A DNA stretch of 64,000 bases from Zhihengliuella sp. ISTPL4 (GCF_002848265.1 NZ_CP025422.1:1952727-2016726); one strand, 5' to 3'. Shown: positions 51,155-61,615, counted from the first letter of the stretch. The notes: generated by a model from the sequence alone, not told the origin. Program-made: numbers and translations.

Positions 51155-53191
51155 ATGACGAACCCCACCGCCGCCGAACTGCTTGCGCGGAGCAACCGCC
51201 TGGGCGCCGACCCCAAGAACACGAACTACGCCGGCGGCAACACGTCCGCCAAGGGCAGCGAGATCGACCCCGTGACCGGGCAGCCGGTCGAGCTCCTCTG
51301 GGTCAAGGGGTCGGGCGGGGACCTCGGAACGCTGACCGAGAACGGCCTGGCCGTCCTCCGCCTCGATCGCATGCGCGCGCTCGTCGACGTCTATCCGGGC
51401 GTCGAGCGGGAGGACGAGATGGTCGCCGCCTTCGACTACTGCCTCCACGGCAAGGGCGGCGCCGCCCCCTCGATCGACACCGCGATGCACGGCCTGGTCG
51501 ACGCCCCACACGTGGACCACCTCCACCCCGACTCGGGCATCGCGATCGCCACCGCCGCCGACGGCGAGGAGCTCACGAGAGCGATCTTCGGTGACCGGGT
51601 CGTGTGGGTGCCGTGGCGCCGCCCGGGCTTCCAGCTTGGGCTGGACATCGCGGAGATCAAGGCGGCGAACCCGCAGGCCATCGGCACGATCCTCGGCGGC
51701 CACGGCATCACCGCCTGGGGCGATTCCTCCGAGGAGGCGGAGGCGAACTCCGTCTGGATCATCGACACCGCCGCCGCCTACATCGCGGATCACGGCGCCC
51801 CCGAACCGTTCGGCGGCACGCGCTCGGGCTTCGAGGCCCTGCCGGAGCCGGAGCGCCGCGCGCGGGCGGCCGCCCTCGCCGGAACCATCCGCGGGCTCGC
51901 GTCGACGGACAAGCCGATGGTCGGTCACTTCACCGACAGCGACGTGGTCCTCGACTTCCTCGCCTCCGAGAAGGCCCCGGCCCTCGCCGCCCTCGGCACG
52001 AGCTGCCCCGATCACTTCCTGCGCACCAAGGTCAAGCCGCTCCTCCTCGACCTCCCTGTCACGGCGACCGTGGAGGAGCAGACAGCACGGCTGCGGGAGC
52101 TCCACGCCGCCTACCGCGCCGACTACCAGGCCTACTACGACGCCCACGCCACGGCCGAGTCGCCCGCGATCCGCGGCGCGGATCCGCTGATCGTCCTCGT
52201 GCCCGGCGTCGGCATGTTCTCCTACGGGGCGAACAAGCAGACCGCTCGGGTCGCCGGCGAGTTCTACGTGAACGCCATCAACGTCATGCGCGGTGCCGAG
52301 GCGCTGTCCACGTACTCCCCCATCTCCGACGCCGAGAAGTTCCGCATCGAGTACTGGGCACTGGAGGAGGCGAAGCTGCAGCGCATGCCGAAGCCGAAGT
52401 CCCACCAGGGCCGCATCGCCCTCGTCACCGGTGCCGCGAGCGGGATCGGCAAGGCCATCGCGACCCGCCTCGCCGCGGAGGGCGCCTGCGTCGTCGTCGC
52501 CGACCTGGACCTGGACAAGGCCAGGGCCGCGGCCGCCGAGCTCGGGAACGACGACGTGGCGATCGGCGTGGCCGCGAACGTCGCCGACGCCGATGCGGTG
52601 CAGGCCGCGATCGACCAGGCGGTGCTCGCGTTCGGCGGCCTCGACCTCGTCGTGAACAACGCCGGCCTCTCGCTGTCGAAGCCGCTGCTGGAGACGACCG
52701 AGAAGGACTGGGATCTCCAGCACGACGTGATGGCGAAAGGCTCGTTCCTCGTCTCGCAGGCGGCGGCTCGGGTGCTCATCGATCAGGGGCTCGGCGGCGA
52801 CATCATCTACATCTCCTCCAAGAACTCGGTCTTCGCCGGCCCGAACAACATCGCGTACTCGGCGACGAAGGCCGACCAGGCGCACCAGGTGCGACTGCTC
52901 GCTGTGGAACTCGGCGAGCACGGCATCCGGGTGAACGGCATCAACCCCGACGGCGTGGTCCGCGGTTCCGGCATCTTCGCTTCCGGCTGGGGGGCGAATC
53001 GGGCGGCCACGTACGGCGTCAAGGAAGAAGACCTCGGCCAGTTCTACGCCAACCGCACGATCCTCAAGCGCGAGGTCGTGCCGGAGAACGTCGCGGACGC
53101 CGTGTACGTGCTGACCGGTCCGGAGCTGAGTCGCACCACCGGCCTGCACATCCCCGTCGATTCCGGCGTCGCCGCGGCGTTCCTGCGATGA
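51155..53191 (+). CDS. rhaEW: Bifunctional rhamnulose-1-phosphate aldolase/lactaldehyde dehydrogenase
   Basis: A 678-residue fusion. Residues about 1-400 are a class II aldolase domain ('GGNTSAKG' at the start, 'HVDHLHPDSGIAIATA' with metal histidines); residues about 415-678 are a short-chain dehydrogenase (GAASGIGKAIA, 'YSATKADQ' with YxxxK). It splits rhamnulose-1-phosphate into DHAP and L-lactaldehyde and oxidises or reduces the latter. ATG 51155; stop overlaps rhaB. Confidence 0.94.
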   Translation: MTNPTAAELLARSNRLGADPKNTNYAGGNTSAKGSEIDPVTGQPVELLWVKGSGGDLGTLTENGLAVLRLDRMRALVDVYPGVEREDEMVAAFDYCLHGKGGAAPSIDTAMHGLVDAPHVDHLHPDSGIAIATAADGEELTRAIFGDRVVWVPWRRPGFQLGLDIAEIKAANPQAIGTILGGHGITAWGDSSEEAEANSVWIIDTAAAYIADHGAPEPFGGTRSGFEALPEPERRARAAALAGTIRGLASTDKPMVGHFTDSDVVLDFLASEKAPALAALGTSCPDHFLRTKVKPLLLDLPVTATVEEQTARLRELHAAYRADYQAYYDAHATAESPAIRGADPLIVLVPGVGMFSYGANKQTARVAGEFYVNAINVMRGAEALSTYSPISDAEKFRIEYWALEEAKLQRMPKPKSHQGRIALVTGAASGIGKAIATRLAAEGACVVVADLDLDKARAAAAELGNDDVAIGVAANVADADAVQAAIDQAVLAFGGLDLVVNNAGLSLSKPLLETTEKDWDLQHDVMAKGSFLVSQAAARVLIDQGLGGDIIYISSKNSVFAGPNNIAYSATKADQAHQVRLLAVELGEHGIRVNGINPDGVVRGSGIFASGWGANRAATYGVKEEDLGQFYANRTILKREVVPENVADAVYVLTGPELSRTTGLHIPVDSGVAAAFLR

Positions 53192-54630
53192 CCGACGACC
53201 GCTCGCCCGCGACCGCACGGCATGTCCGTGCGGTCGCGGCGGTGGATCTCGGCGCCACGAGCGGACGCGTGATGATCGGCCGCGTGGGGCAGGGCGTCCT
53301 GGAGCTCGAGCCGGTGTCCCGTTTCCCGAACGGCCCGGTCGCCCGCGCCGACGGTCTGCACTGGGACTTCGACGCGCTCGTCGCTCATGTCCTCGACGGC
53401 CTGGCCGAAGCGGTCCACCGGGAACCGGGCATCGAGGCGATCGGGATCGATTCGTGGGCGGTCGACTACGGCCTCCTCCGCGCCGACGAGCTGCTCGCGG
53501 AGCCGTTCCACTACCGCGACGACCGCACCGCCCGCGGGGTGGACGAGGTGCACGCCCTCGTCCCTTTCGACGACCTCCACGCGCGGAACGGCCTGCAGTT
53601 CCTCCCGTTCAACACGCTCTACCAGCTCCGGGCGGACGAGCTCCGGCACGACGCCGACACCGCGCTCCTCATCCCGGACCTCCTCGCCTTCCTCCTCACC
53701 GGCGCCCGCGTCGCCGAACGGACCAACGCCTCGACGACGGGGCTGCTGAACGTGAAGACCGGCACCTGGGATGTGGCGCTCGCGACCCGTCTCGGGATCG
53801 ACGCCTCCCTCCTGCCGAACCTCGTCGATCCCGGCACGGTCATCGGCCGGCTGCGCCCGGAGGTGGCGGAGCGCATCGGCGCCGATCTGCCGGTGATCGC
53901 GGTCGGCTCGCACGACACCGCGTCGGCGGTGGCCGCCGTTCCGATGACGTCGGCCCGCGCCGCGTACATCTCCTGCGGCACCTGGGGGCTGGTCGGTGTG
54001 GAGAAGGCGCAGCCGATCCTCACGGACGCGGCCAGGAAAGCGAACTTCACCAACGAACGCGGTGTGGACGGTCGGTTCCGCGTCCTGCACAACGTGACCG
54101 GTCTCTGGCTCCTCAGCGAGACCGTGCGCGCGTGGGAGAGCGAAGACGGCAAGGCCATCGACCTGTCCGGGCTTCTCGACCAGGCGGCCGCCGCGGCGCC
54201 GCCCTCCGCCGTGTTCGACGCGAACGACCCCTCGCTGTCGGCCCCCGGGGACATGCCGACGCGTATCGCGGGCCTCCTGCACGCACACGGTGCCGTCGCG
54301 CCCACCGATCGTCCAGCCTTCGTCCGGCTGGTCGTGGAGAGCATCGCTGCGGCCTTCGCCGACGCTGTCCGCACGGCGGGCCGCCTTTCCGGCCAGTCCC
54401 TCGAGGTCGTCCACCTCGTCGGCGGCGGATCTCTCAACCGGCTGCTGTGTCAGGCGACGGCGGACCGCACCGGGCTTCCCGTCCTGGCCGGGCCTGTCGA
54501 GGCGACCGCCCTCGGCAACGTCCTCGTCCAGGCGCGGGCTCTGGGGGCGGCGCCGGCCGGCCTCTCGGAGCTTCGTACTCTCGTGGCGGCAACGCATCCG
54601 CCGACGGTCTACCGCCCGCGGAGCGCCTGA
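53188..54630 (+). CDS. rhaB: Rhamnulokinase
   Basis: Phosphorylates L-rhamnulose. A 480-residue FGGY-family sugar kinase. Seen: N-terminal phosphate loop 'AAVDLGATSGRVM', 'IGIDSWAVDYGLL', 'PFNTLYQL', 'GSHDTASAVAAVP' and 'HLVGGGSLNRLLCQ'. ATG 53188 overlaps the rhaEW stop (ATGA). Last gene of the operon; it ends 6 bases from the convergent LCP gene. Confidence 0.95.
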   Translation: MTDDRSPATARHVRAVAAVDLGATSGRVMIGRVGQGVLELEPVSRFPNGPVARADGLHWDFDALVAHVLDGLAEAVHREPGIEAIGIDSWAVDYGLLRADELLAEPFHYRDDRTARGVDEVHALVPFDDLHARNGLQFLPFNTLYQLRADELRHDADTALLIPDLLAFLLTGARVAERTNASTTGLLNVKTGTWDVALATRLGIDASLLPNLVDPGTVIGRLRPEVAERIGADLPVIAVGSHDTASAVAAVPMTSARAAYISCGTWGLVGVEKAQPILTDAARKANFTNERGVDGRFRVLHNVTGLWLLSETVRAWESEDGKAIDLSGLLDQAAAAAPPSAVFDANDPSLSAPGDMPTRIAGLLHAHGAVAPTDRPAFVRLVVESIAAAFADAVRTAGRLSGQSLEVVHLVGGGSLNRLLCQATADRTGLPVLAGPVEATALGNVLVQARALGAAPAGLSELRTLVAATHPPTVYRPRSA

Positions 54631-54636
54631 GCCCGA

Positions 54637-55896
54637 TCAGCGCACGTTGCCGTTCGAACAGGTCTGCTGCGCGGCGGAGTTGCCCTTGATCGAATCGGGC
54701 AGGGCCACCACATCCGGAGCGGTCGTCGGAGCCGGCGTGGCCTCCTGCGTCGGCGTGGTGGGCTCAGTCGGCTCGGTCGGAGTCGTCGGCTCCTCCACGA
54801 CGACGCCGTCGTTGCTGGTGTTCTCGTGGGTGATCTGCAACTGGGCGTTGGCCTCGATCGCGTCCCAGAGAGCGGCGGCGGCCTCGTCGTTCGGCACGAC
54901 CTTGTTCGGGTCGTCCCAGTCCGTCAGGGTCGGATACTGCACGAAGACGATGTCCTCGAAAGGCACCGACTTCACGGCGAGCGCGATCTGCACGATCATC
55001 ATCGGGTCGGCGAGCGACGTGCTCGTCTCGAGGTTCTGAATGCCCGTGTTGGCGAGTCTCAGCATCACCGGCACGTTGCCCAGCACCTCGCCGCTGATGA
55101 GCTTGCGGGCCAGGCTTGACATGTACTGCTGCTGGTTGCCGATGCGGCCGAGGTCGCTGCCGTCACCGACGCCATGACGGGTGCGCAGGAACTGCAGAGC
55201 TTCGAGGCCCTGCACGGTGTGCGTACCGGCGGCCATGTCGAGTCCCGTGTAGCGGTCGCGGATCGGGTTCGCGAGGCAGACGTCGACGCCGCCGATCGCG
55301 TTGGTGATCTCGATGACGCCGCCGAACGTCACGGAGGCGGCGAACTGCACCTCCTGGTCCGTGAGGGCGGAGATCGTGCGGACGACGCAGTTCAGTCCGC
55401 CGTCGGTGTACGCCACGTTCAGGGGCTGCTTGCTCATCGCGGCGGTGGCGTTGCCGTCTTCGTCCTCACAGGACGGGATCGGGATCATGAGGTCACGCGG
55501 GAAGCTGACCACGGTGATCCGCCGCGGCTCCTCGGACACGTGCACGAGAAGGTTCACGTCGTTGAGCGTGCCCTCGGCGTCGCCGCCGGTGCACCGGTCG
55601 CCGAAGTACTGCTTGTAGTCGTCCTCACAGGTGTCGACACCGGTGAGGACGAGGTTGAATCCACCCTTGTACTCACCGATGTCCGGCGGCAGGTCTTCTT
55701 GCCCGTCGAGGTCGACGGCGTTCGCCGAGACGGTGTTGGAGAAGTCGAGGTAGAAGTAGGCCGCGACGCCGATTCCGCTGACGAGCACCACCGCCATGCC
55801 GATCGCGAGGAACTTCAGCAGCTGGCTGATCGGACCGGGCGAGCGCAGCTGACCATGGCGTGCCACGGTGCGGCGGCGGCGGGTGTTCTCGCTCAC
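54637..55896 (-). CDS. LytR-CpsA-Psr (LCP) family cell-wall glycopolymer transferase
   Basis: A 419-residue membrane-anchored enzyme that attaches glycopolymers to peptidoglycan. Seen: short basic cytosolic tail, one transmembrane helix (about 28-52), an LCP domain with 'RRITVVSFPRDLMIPIP', 'LNVAYTDGG' and 'LQFLRTRHGVGDGSDLGRIGNQQQYM', and a Thr/Pro/Glu-rich extracellular tail. Starts at GTG 55896 with AAAGGG upstream. Extra cysteines suggest disulfides. Confidence 0.92.
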   Translation of the reverse strand: MSENTRRRRTVARHGQLRSPGPISQLLKFLAIGMAVVLVSGIGVAAYFYLDFSNTVSANAVDLDGQEDLPPDIGEYKGGFNLVLTGVDTCEDDYKQYFGDRCTGGDAEGTLNDVNLLVHVSEEPRRITVVSFPRDLMIPIPSCEDEDGNATAAMSKQPLNVAYTDGGLNCVVRTISALTDQEVQFAASVTFGGVIEITNAIGGVDVCLANPIRDRYTGLDMAAGTHTVQGLEALQFLRTRHGVGDGSDLGRIGNQQQYMSSLARKLISGEVLGNVPVMLRLANTGIQNLETSTSLADPMMIVQIALAVKSVPFEDIVFVQYPTLTDWDDPNKVVPNDEAAAALWDAIEANAQLQITHENTSNDGVVVEEPTTPTEPTEPTTPTQEATPAPTTAPDVVALPDSIKGNSAAQQTCSNGNVR

Positions 55897-55943
55897 TCGG
55901 ACCCTTTCGGAATTCAGCGCGGCGGGGTACCGCGTTCAGGAAG

Positions 55944-56028
55944 CGGAGGGTGTGGGATTCGAACCCACGAGACATCTCTGCCCACTGGTTTTCAAGACCA
56001 GCTCCATCGGCCGCTCGGACAACCCTCC
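55944..56028 (-). tRNA. tRNA-Ser (anticodon TGA)
   Basis: Class II tRNA: acceptor GGAGGGT/ACCCTCC, anticodon stem CTGGT/ACCAG with loop CTTGAAA (TGA), long variable arm, T loop TTCGAAT, discriminator G. Lies between an LCP gene and a HAD gene, near serS. Confidence 0.97.
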
Positions 56029-56070
56029 CGACGGCAACATCTGCCGACCAGGCGCGAGTCTAGCCGAGTT

Positions 56071-56892
56071 CTATTCTCCCGCGTCGACCTGGGCAGGCGC
56101 TGGAAGCGTGTCCAGGGCGTCCGCGAGGCCTCCCTGCTCGACGTCCGCGGTGATCTCGCCCGCGGCGCCCTTCACCTCGGCGGGGGCTTGACCCATGGCC
56201 ACGGCGCGACCGCCGCCGCGCTGCGCCCAGCCGAACATCCCGATGTCGTTGCGCCCGTCGCCCGCCACGAGGACCCGCGCGGCGTCAAGGCCGAGTTCGT
56301 CGCGAACCCGCTCCAGCGCCGTGCCCTTGTCCACACCCTGCGGGGCGATATCCAGCCAGGCTGTCCAGCCGATCGCGTAGGACACCTCGTTGAGGCCCGC
56401 GTCGGCGACAAGCCGGTGGAAGTCGTCCTCATCGTGACCGGGTGAGACGACGACGATGCGGGAGACGGGGAGGGCACCGAGCTCGTCGAAGTCGACCTGG
56501 CGCCCTCCGTCGAGCGTCCAGTCGTCGAGCTGCTCCGTGAACAGGCGCTGTCCGGAACCGAGCTCCACCATGTACCGCGCGTCCGGAAGCCGATCCCGGA
56601 GGAGAGCCAGCACGGGTGTCGGGTCGAACGTCTCGACGTGCCAGCGCTCCCAGGCGTCGCCGTCGCGACGCATGGTCACGGCGCCGTTGGAGCACACCAC
56701 GTACTCGGCGGTCAGCCCGAGCTCCTCCACATAGCGGCGGGTCGCCATCCAGCTGCGGCCGGTCGCGATGGTGACCATGTGGCCCGCATCCCGGACCCGA
56801 GCGATGGCCTCCGGCACACGGGGGCTCATCGTCTCGTCCTGCAGGAGGATGGTCCCGTCGACGTCGAGGCCGACCAGCCAGGGCGCCGTCAT
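56071..56892 (-). CDS. HAD-superfamily phosphatase (Cof type)
   Basis: A 273-residue cytosolic hydrolase of the HAD-IIB group. Seen: nucleophile motif 'GLDVDGTIL', 'TIATGRSW' (motif II), lysine in '[10 protein letters not shown]', and '[12 protein letters not shown]' (motif IV). ATG 56892 overlaps the serS stop by 4 bases, so it is coupled to serS. Substrate unknown. Confidence 0.92.
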   Translation of the reverse strand: MTAPWLVGLDVDGTILLQDETMSPRVPEAIARVRDAGHMVTIATGRSWMATRRYVEELGLTAEYVVCSNGAVTMRRDGDAWERWHVETFDPTPVLALLRDRLPDARYMVELGSGQRLFTEQLDDWTLDGGRQVDFDELGALPVSRIVVVSPGHDEDDFHRLVADAGLNEVSYAIGWTAWLDIAPQGVDKGTALERVRDELGLDAARVLVAGDGRNDIGMFGWAQRGGGRAVAMGQAPAEVKGAAGEITADVEQGGLADALDTLPAPAQVDAGE

Positions 56893-58193
56893 CGGGCCGT
56901 CTGCTCGTCGGCGAGCGGGCGGATCACCTCGAGCCCGCCGAGGTAGGGCCGCAGGACCTCGGGGACCCGTACCGAGCCGTCTGCCTGCTGATGCGTCTCG
57001 AGCAGGGCGACGATCCAGCGCGTGGTCGCGAGCGTGCCGTTGAGCGTCGCGACGTGCTGTGTCTTCGGCGCGGTGCCGCCCTCCTCCGCCGCGGGGCGGT
57101 ACCGGACGTCCAGCCGACGGGCCTGATAGGTCGTGCAGTTCGAGGTCGAGGTGAGCTCCCGGAACGCGCCCTGGGTGGGCACCCATGCCTCGATGTCGTA
57201 CTTGCGGGCTGCGCTCGACCCCAGGTCTCCTGCGGCGACGTCGATCACCCGGTAGGCGAGTCCGAGCGAGGTCAGCATCTCCTCCTGCAGCGCGACGAGC
57301 CGCAGGTGCTCCGCCTCGGCGTCCTCGGCCGTGGTGTAGACGAACATCTCCAGCTTGTTGAACTGGTGCACGCGGATGATGCCCCGGGTGTCCTTGCCGT
57401 GCGAACCCGCCTCGCGGCGGTAGCAGGTGGACCAGCCGGCGTAGCGGAGGGCACCGCTCGCGAGGTCGACGATCTCGTCCTTGTGGTACCCGGCGAGGGC
57501 GACCTCGCTGGTGCCGACCAGGTACAGATCGTCATCCTTGTCGAGGTGGTAGACCTCGTCGGCGTGCTCGCCGAGGAAGCCGGTTCCCTGCATGATCTCG
57601 GGGCGCACGAGGGTCGGCGTGATCAGGGGCACGAAGCCGTTCTGGAGCGCCTTGTCGAGGGCGAGGTTCATGAGCGCGATCTCGAGGCGGGCGCCGATCC
57701 CGCGCAGGAAGTAGAAACGCGCTCCGGAGACCTTGGCCCCGCGCTCCATATCGATCGCGCCGAGCAGCTCTCCGAGCTCCAGGTGGTCGCGCGGCTCGAA
57801 GTCGAACGCCGGGACGTCGCCCACGCGGCGCAGCTCCACGAAGTCGGCCTCACCACCGGCAGGGACACCGTCGATGACGACGTTCTCGATCCGGGCGAGC
57901 GCGACGGCCGCGGCCTCGGCCGCCTCGTTCGCCGCCTGCTGGGCCTGCTTGACGCGGTCGGCGAGGTCCTTGGCCTGCGCGACCAGAGCCGCCTTCTCCT
58001 CCTTGGGCGCCTTCGCGACCTGCTTGCCGAACGCATTCTGCTCCGCACGCAGCTCCTCGAATGCGGCGAGCGCAGAGCGGCGCGATCGGTCGGCCTCGAG
58101 TGCGACGTCGACGGTGCTCTGGTCGTTGCCACGGGCAGCCTGCGAACGGCGGACGATCTCCGGGTTATCGCGGAGGAGTGCGAGGTCGATCAT
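56889..58193 (-). CDS. serS: Seryl-tRNA synthetase
   Basis: Charges tRNA-Ser with serine. A 434-residue class II synthetase. Seen: N-terminal coiled-coil tRNA-binding arm (about 30-110), motif 2 '[22 protein letters not shown]' region (part), '[16 protein letters not shown]' and motif 3 '[15 protein letters not shown]'. Good start at ATG 58193. Followed by a coupled HAD gene and then tRNA-Ser(TGA). Confidence 0.97.
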   Translation of the reverse strand: MIDLALLRDNPEIVRRSQAARGNDQSTVDVALEADRSRRSALAAFEELRAEQNAFGKQVAKAPKEEKAALVAQAKDLADRVKQAQQAANEAAEAAAVALARIENVVIDGVPAGGEADFVELRRVGDVPAFDFEPRDHLELGELLGAIDMERGAKVSGARFYFLRGIGARLEIALMNLALDKALQNGFVPLITPTLVRPEIMQGTGFLGEHADEVYHLDKDDDLYLVGTSEVALAGYHKDEIVDLASGALRYAGWSTCYRREAGSHGKDTRGIIRVHQFNKLEMFVYTTAEDAEAEHLRLVALQEEMLTSLGLAYRVIDVAAGDLGSSAARKYDIEAWVPTQGAFRELTSTSNCTTYQARRLDVRYRPAAEEGGTAPKTQHVATLNGTLATTRWIVALLETHQQADGSVRVPEVLRPYLGGLEVIRPLADEQTAR

Positions 58194-58250
58194 TCCGCAA
58201 GTCTACGAGGTGCACGGGAAGGGGCCGGGCGGGCGGTCTAGAGTAGCGCC

Positions 58251-59249
58251 ATGACCACGAGTCCTCCCGTCCTGAAGCAGGCGGCGCTCGTGTACAACCC
58301 TGTGAAAGTCGACGGGAAGCGTCTGCGTGCACAGGTCCGCGACCTCTCCCGCGGGGCGGGGTGGGATCACCCCGCCTTCTACCCGACGACCGTGCAGGAT
58401 GCCGGGCAGGGAGCGACGGCGGAGGCCCTCGCGCGCGGTGTGGACGTGGTGCTCGTGGCCGGCGGCGACGGGACGGTTCGGGCTGTCGCCGAGGCCATCG
58501 CCAACACGGGCGTTCCCCTGGCGATTCTGCCGAGCGGCACCGGGAACCTCCTCGCGCGGAACCTCGGCCTCCCCCTGGCCGACCCAGCGGAGATGATCCG
58601 CGCGGCCCTCGGCGAGTTCCGCCATCCGATCGACATCGGCTGGGCGCGCATGACGAGAGAGGACGGCAGCGAGGAGGAGCACGCCTTCGTCGTGCTCGCC
58701 GGCATCGGCCTCGATGCCGACATGATCGCCAACACCCGTGCCGACCTGAAGAGGTCCGTCGGCTGGATCGCGTACGTCGACGGCGCTGCCCGTTCCCTCC
58801 CCCGCGCCAAGCCCTTCCGCGCGGTCTACCAGATCGGCACGGGACGCCTGCACTCCACGAAGGTGCACAGCATCCTGTTCGCGAACTGCGGGACGCTCCC
58901 CGCAGGCATCTCCCTGATCCCGGATGCCTCGATCACCGACGCCACCCTCGATGTCGCCGTGATCCAGCCGACAGGAGTCCTGGGCTGGCTCGGCGTCTGG
59001 CGGAAGATCTGGTGGGACAACTCCGTGCTCCGCCGCTTCCGCGCCGGACGGTTCGTGCTCGAGCGCCGCAGCACGGACGCATCGGTCCACTACTTCCGCG
59101 GAGCCCGTGCCGAAGCGGCCGCCCCGGCGCCCACGCCCATCGAGCTCGACGGAGACGAGTTCGGTGAGGCCGTGCACGTCACGTGCCGCGCCGACCCGGC
59201 CGCACTGCTGCTCGCCCTGCCCACCGGGCACCCGGTGCACATCCTCTGA
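58251..59249 (+). CDS. Diacylglycerol kinase-family lipid kinase
   Basis: A 332-residue enzyme of the DagK/YegS family, which phosphorylates diacylglycerol or related lipids. Seen: 'ALVYNPVK', GGDGT in 'VLVAGGDGTVRAVAEA', 'LPSGTGNLLARNL', and the C-terminal domain with 'PIELDGDEFGEAVHV'. Divergent from serS with 57 bases between. Cytosolic or membrane-associated. Exact lipid unknown. Confidence 0.93.
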   Translation: MTTSPPVLKQAALVYNPVKVDGKRLRAQVRDLSRGAGWDHPAFYPTTVQDAGQGATAEALARGVDVVLVAGGDGTVRAVAEAIANTGVPLAILPSGTGNLLARNLGLPLADPAEMIRAALGEFRHPIDIGWARMTREDGSEEEHAFVVLAGIGLDADMIANTRADLKRSVGWIAYVDGAARSLPRAKPFRAVYQIGTGRLHSTKVHSILFANCGTLPAGISLIPDASITDATLDVAVIQPTGVLGWLGVWRKIWWDNSVLRRFRAGRFVLERRSTDASVHYFRGARAEAAAPAPTPIELDGDEFGEAVHVTCRADPAALLLALPTGHPVHIL

Positions 59250-59264
59250 GACGGGGCTGACCGG

Positions 59265-60011
59265 TCAGCGCACCTCGACCGTACCGTCGAGACCTCCGCC
59301 GACGAGGGTCAGCTCGAAGGGCCCGTCGTCGTCGACGTCATCCTCGGGGACCTCCACCACCGTCGCGCGGGGCGCCATGTCCATCGTGCACACCTGGTTC
59401 TCATCGGTCACGAAGGTGACCGTGCCCGCGCTGCCATCCGCCTCGACGGATTCGACGACGGGCGCGCAGCTGGAGGAACCCCAGGTCAGGAGCACCAGCC
59501 CGCCATCGTCGAACCAGGCGGCCGACGGCTGATACTCGGTCGCCGAGCCCGGCGTGGCGGTGGCGCCCGGGTCGGCGTCGACGTCGATCTCGTCGAGCAG
59601 GTCGCCGTAGGTGACCACGAGCGTGATGTCCTTGGTCGGATCGACACCCTTGGGCAGGGCCCCGATGCTCGCCCGCGGAGCGAGGTCCGCCGTGCAGGCC
59701 CGTTCGGTCGCCCCGTCGCCTTCCGGCTCCACGAGCGTCACCGACACCCGCTGCCCCTCGGCGGAGACCGCATCGACCTGCGGCAGGCAGGTCGACGATC
59801 CCCAGCTCACCACGGCGAACATCCGTCCGTCGTCGAGAAGCGCTCCCTCCATGTCGTCCTGATCGTCGCCGCTCCCGGCGGTTCCCGGACCGCTCGACGG
59901 GTCCGACGTCGCGTGTGGGGCGGCATCGCCGGGGCCCACCGTGCAGCCGGCGAGGACGAGGGCCGCGGCAAGCGCGGAGGACACGGCGAGCACGAGCCTG
60001 CGGGGAGTCAT
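59265..60011 (-). CDS. Lipoprotein with an internal duplication
   Basis: A 248-residue lipoprotein: signal peptide with lipobox LAGC (C23), then two related halves. Repeat 1 (about 65-118) has 'VVSWGSSTC...CTADLAPRAS'; repeat 2 (about 170-225) has 'LLTWGSSSC...CTMDMAPRATV'. Each has a conserved cysteine pair that could form a disulfide. No family recognised. Convergent with the lipid kinase gene. Confidence 0.75.
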   Translation of the reverse strand: MTPRRLVLAVSSALAAALVLAGCTVGPGDAAPHATSDPSSGPGTAGSGDDQDDMEGALLDDGRMFAVVSWGSSTCLPQVDAVSAEGQRVSVTLVEPEGDGATERACTADLAPRASIGALPKGVDPTKDITLVVTYGDLLDEIDVDADPGATATPGSATEYQPSAAWFDDGGLVLLTWGSSSCAPVVESVEADGSAGTVTFVTDENQVCTMDMAPRATVVEVPEDDVDDDGPFELTLVGGGLDGTVEVR

Positions 60012-60068
60012 GCCCTCAGGGTAACGGCGCGCACTTCGTCCCGAAACGGGGGTTGACGGATCGGGCGA

Positions 60069-61532
60069 TCACTGCAGCGCGGAGGTGAGCCGCGCGAGGT
60101 TGTCGAGCACGGTGGACCGCAACGGCTGCTGCAGCCATTCCTCGAGCGTCAGCTCGCGGCTCAAGGACCGGTACTTGTCCTCGACCTCGCGCATCTCGGC
60201 CACGAACTCCTCGCCGCGGACGAGCATCGAGACCTCGAGGTTCAGGCCGAAGGAGCGCATGTCCATGTTGCTGGATCCGATGACGGCCACCTCGTCGTCG
60301 ATCGTCAGGCTCTTCGTGTGCAGGATGTAGGGCTTCCGGTACATCCAGATGCGCACACCCGCCCGAAGCAGTGCCTCGTAGTAGCTGCGCTGGGCGTGGT
60401 AGACCATCGCCTGGTCGCCTTCTTCCGAGACGAACAGCTGCACCTCGACGCCGCGGTCGACTGCCGCGGTGACGGCCAGGAGCAGGGCTTCGTCCGGCAC
60501 GAAATAGGGGCTGACGATCATGATCTGCTTCTTGGCCGCGTACAGGAGGGCGAGGAAGAGCCGCAGGTTGTTCTCGACCTCGAACCCCGGCCCGGACGGC
60601 ACTACCTGGCAGTCGAGGTCACCGGAGCCGATGTTGGCGTGCGAGATGTCGATCTCCTCGAGCACCTCGTCCGTCTCGCTGTACCAGTCGCTGAGGAAGA
60701 TCGCGTTGACGCTCAGGACCACGGGCCCGTCCAACCGCACCATCAGGTCGACCCAGTGCAGACCGCGGCGGATGTTCTTCCGCAGGTTGTAGGTGGAGTC
60801 GGTGATGTTCTGCGAGCCGAGGAAGGCGATGTTGCCGTCCACGACGAGGAGCTTGCGGTGGTTGCGGAGATCCGGGCGCTGCATCTTGCCCTTGAGCGGC
60901 TGGACGGGCAGCATCAGGTGCCACTCCGCACCCATCTTGTTGAGACGGGCGATGGTCTGTCGATAGCGCGGCTTGCCCCGGTTCGCCCAGTGGTCCAGCA
61001 GCACGCGCACCGAGACGCCGCGCGCCGCCACCTCTTCGAGGGCGCGGAAGAAGTTGTCCGTCGACTCGTCGGATTGCAGGATGTAGAACTCGACGTGGAC
61101 GTAATCCTGCGCGGTGCGGATGGCTTCCGCCATCTCGTCGAGCGATTCCTGGTAATCCGAGATCAGGTGCGCGCCGTTGTCGCCCGAGAGGGGCAGGGCG
61201 CCCAGACGCTGGTTCATCTGCACGATCGGCCCGAACCAGGCGGGGGCGTTCGGTCGCAGCGTCCCGAAGTGCAGATGCTCGCTGGTCTCCGCGATGTACT
61301 CGTTGATCTGCTCCTGCTTGCGGCGTCGAGCGCGCGGCAACCGCGGATTGCCGATCAGGAGGAACAGGAAGACGCCGACGACCGGGATGAAGAACACGGC
61401 CAGGAGCCAGGCCATCGCCGCCGTGGGACGGCGGTTGCGCGGGATGACGATGATGGCGGTGATGCGGATGATGATGTCGAGCACCAGGATGAAGGCGGCG
61501 ACCCACCATCCCCACGACTCCGCGGTCATCAC
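60069..61532 (-). CDS. cls: Cardiolipin synthase (phospholipase D type)
   Basis: Joins two phosphatidylglycerols into cardiolipin. A 487-residue membrane enzyme: two N-terminal transmembrane helices (about 8-62), then two HKD motifs, 'NHRKLLVVDGNIAFLGSQN' and 'LHTKSLTIDDEVAVIGSSN'. Typical family length. Starts at ATG 61532. Downstream of a small membrane protein on the same strand. Confidence 0.94.
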   Translation of the reverse strand: MMTAESWGWWVAAFILVLDIIIRITAIIVIPRNRRPTAAMAWLLAVFFIPVVGVFLFLLIGNPRLPRARRRKQEQINEYIAETSEHLHFGTLRPNAPAWFGPIVQMNQRLGALPLSGDNGAHLISDYQESLDEMAEAIRTAQDYVHVEFYILQSDESTDNFFRALEEVAARGVSVRVLLDHWANRGKPRYRQTIARLNKMGAEWHLMLPVQPLKGKMQRPDLRNHRKLLVVDGNIAFLGSQNITDSTYNLRKNIRRGLHWVDLMVRLDGPVVLSVNAIFLSDWYSETDEVLEEIDISHANIGSGDLDCQVVPSGPGFEVENNLRLFLALLYAAKKQIMIVSPYFVPDEALLLAVTAAVDRGVEVQLFVSEEGDQAMVYHAQRSYYEALLRAGVRIWMYRKPYILHTKSLTIDDEVAVIGSSNMDMRSFGLNLEVSMLVRGEEFVAEMREVEDKYRSLSRELTLEEWLQQPLRSTVLDNLARLTSALQ

Positions 61533-61615
61533 GCCCCCTCACCCACACCAGGGATCGTCACCCTGGGGCGCGCCGGGCCCGGCGCGTTCGCTTCACAGTA
61601 GCGGATGGGTCGGAC

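Noticed and set aside
51035..53218. A 727-residue open frame antisense to rhaEW
   Set aside because: Entirely opposite a well-supported gene and with repetitive Val/Arg/Gly/Asp content; a codon-bias shadow.
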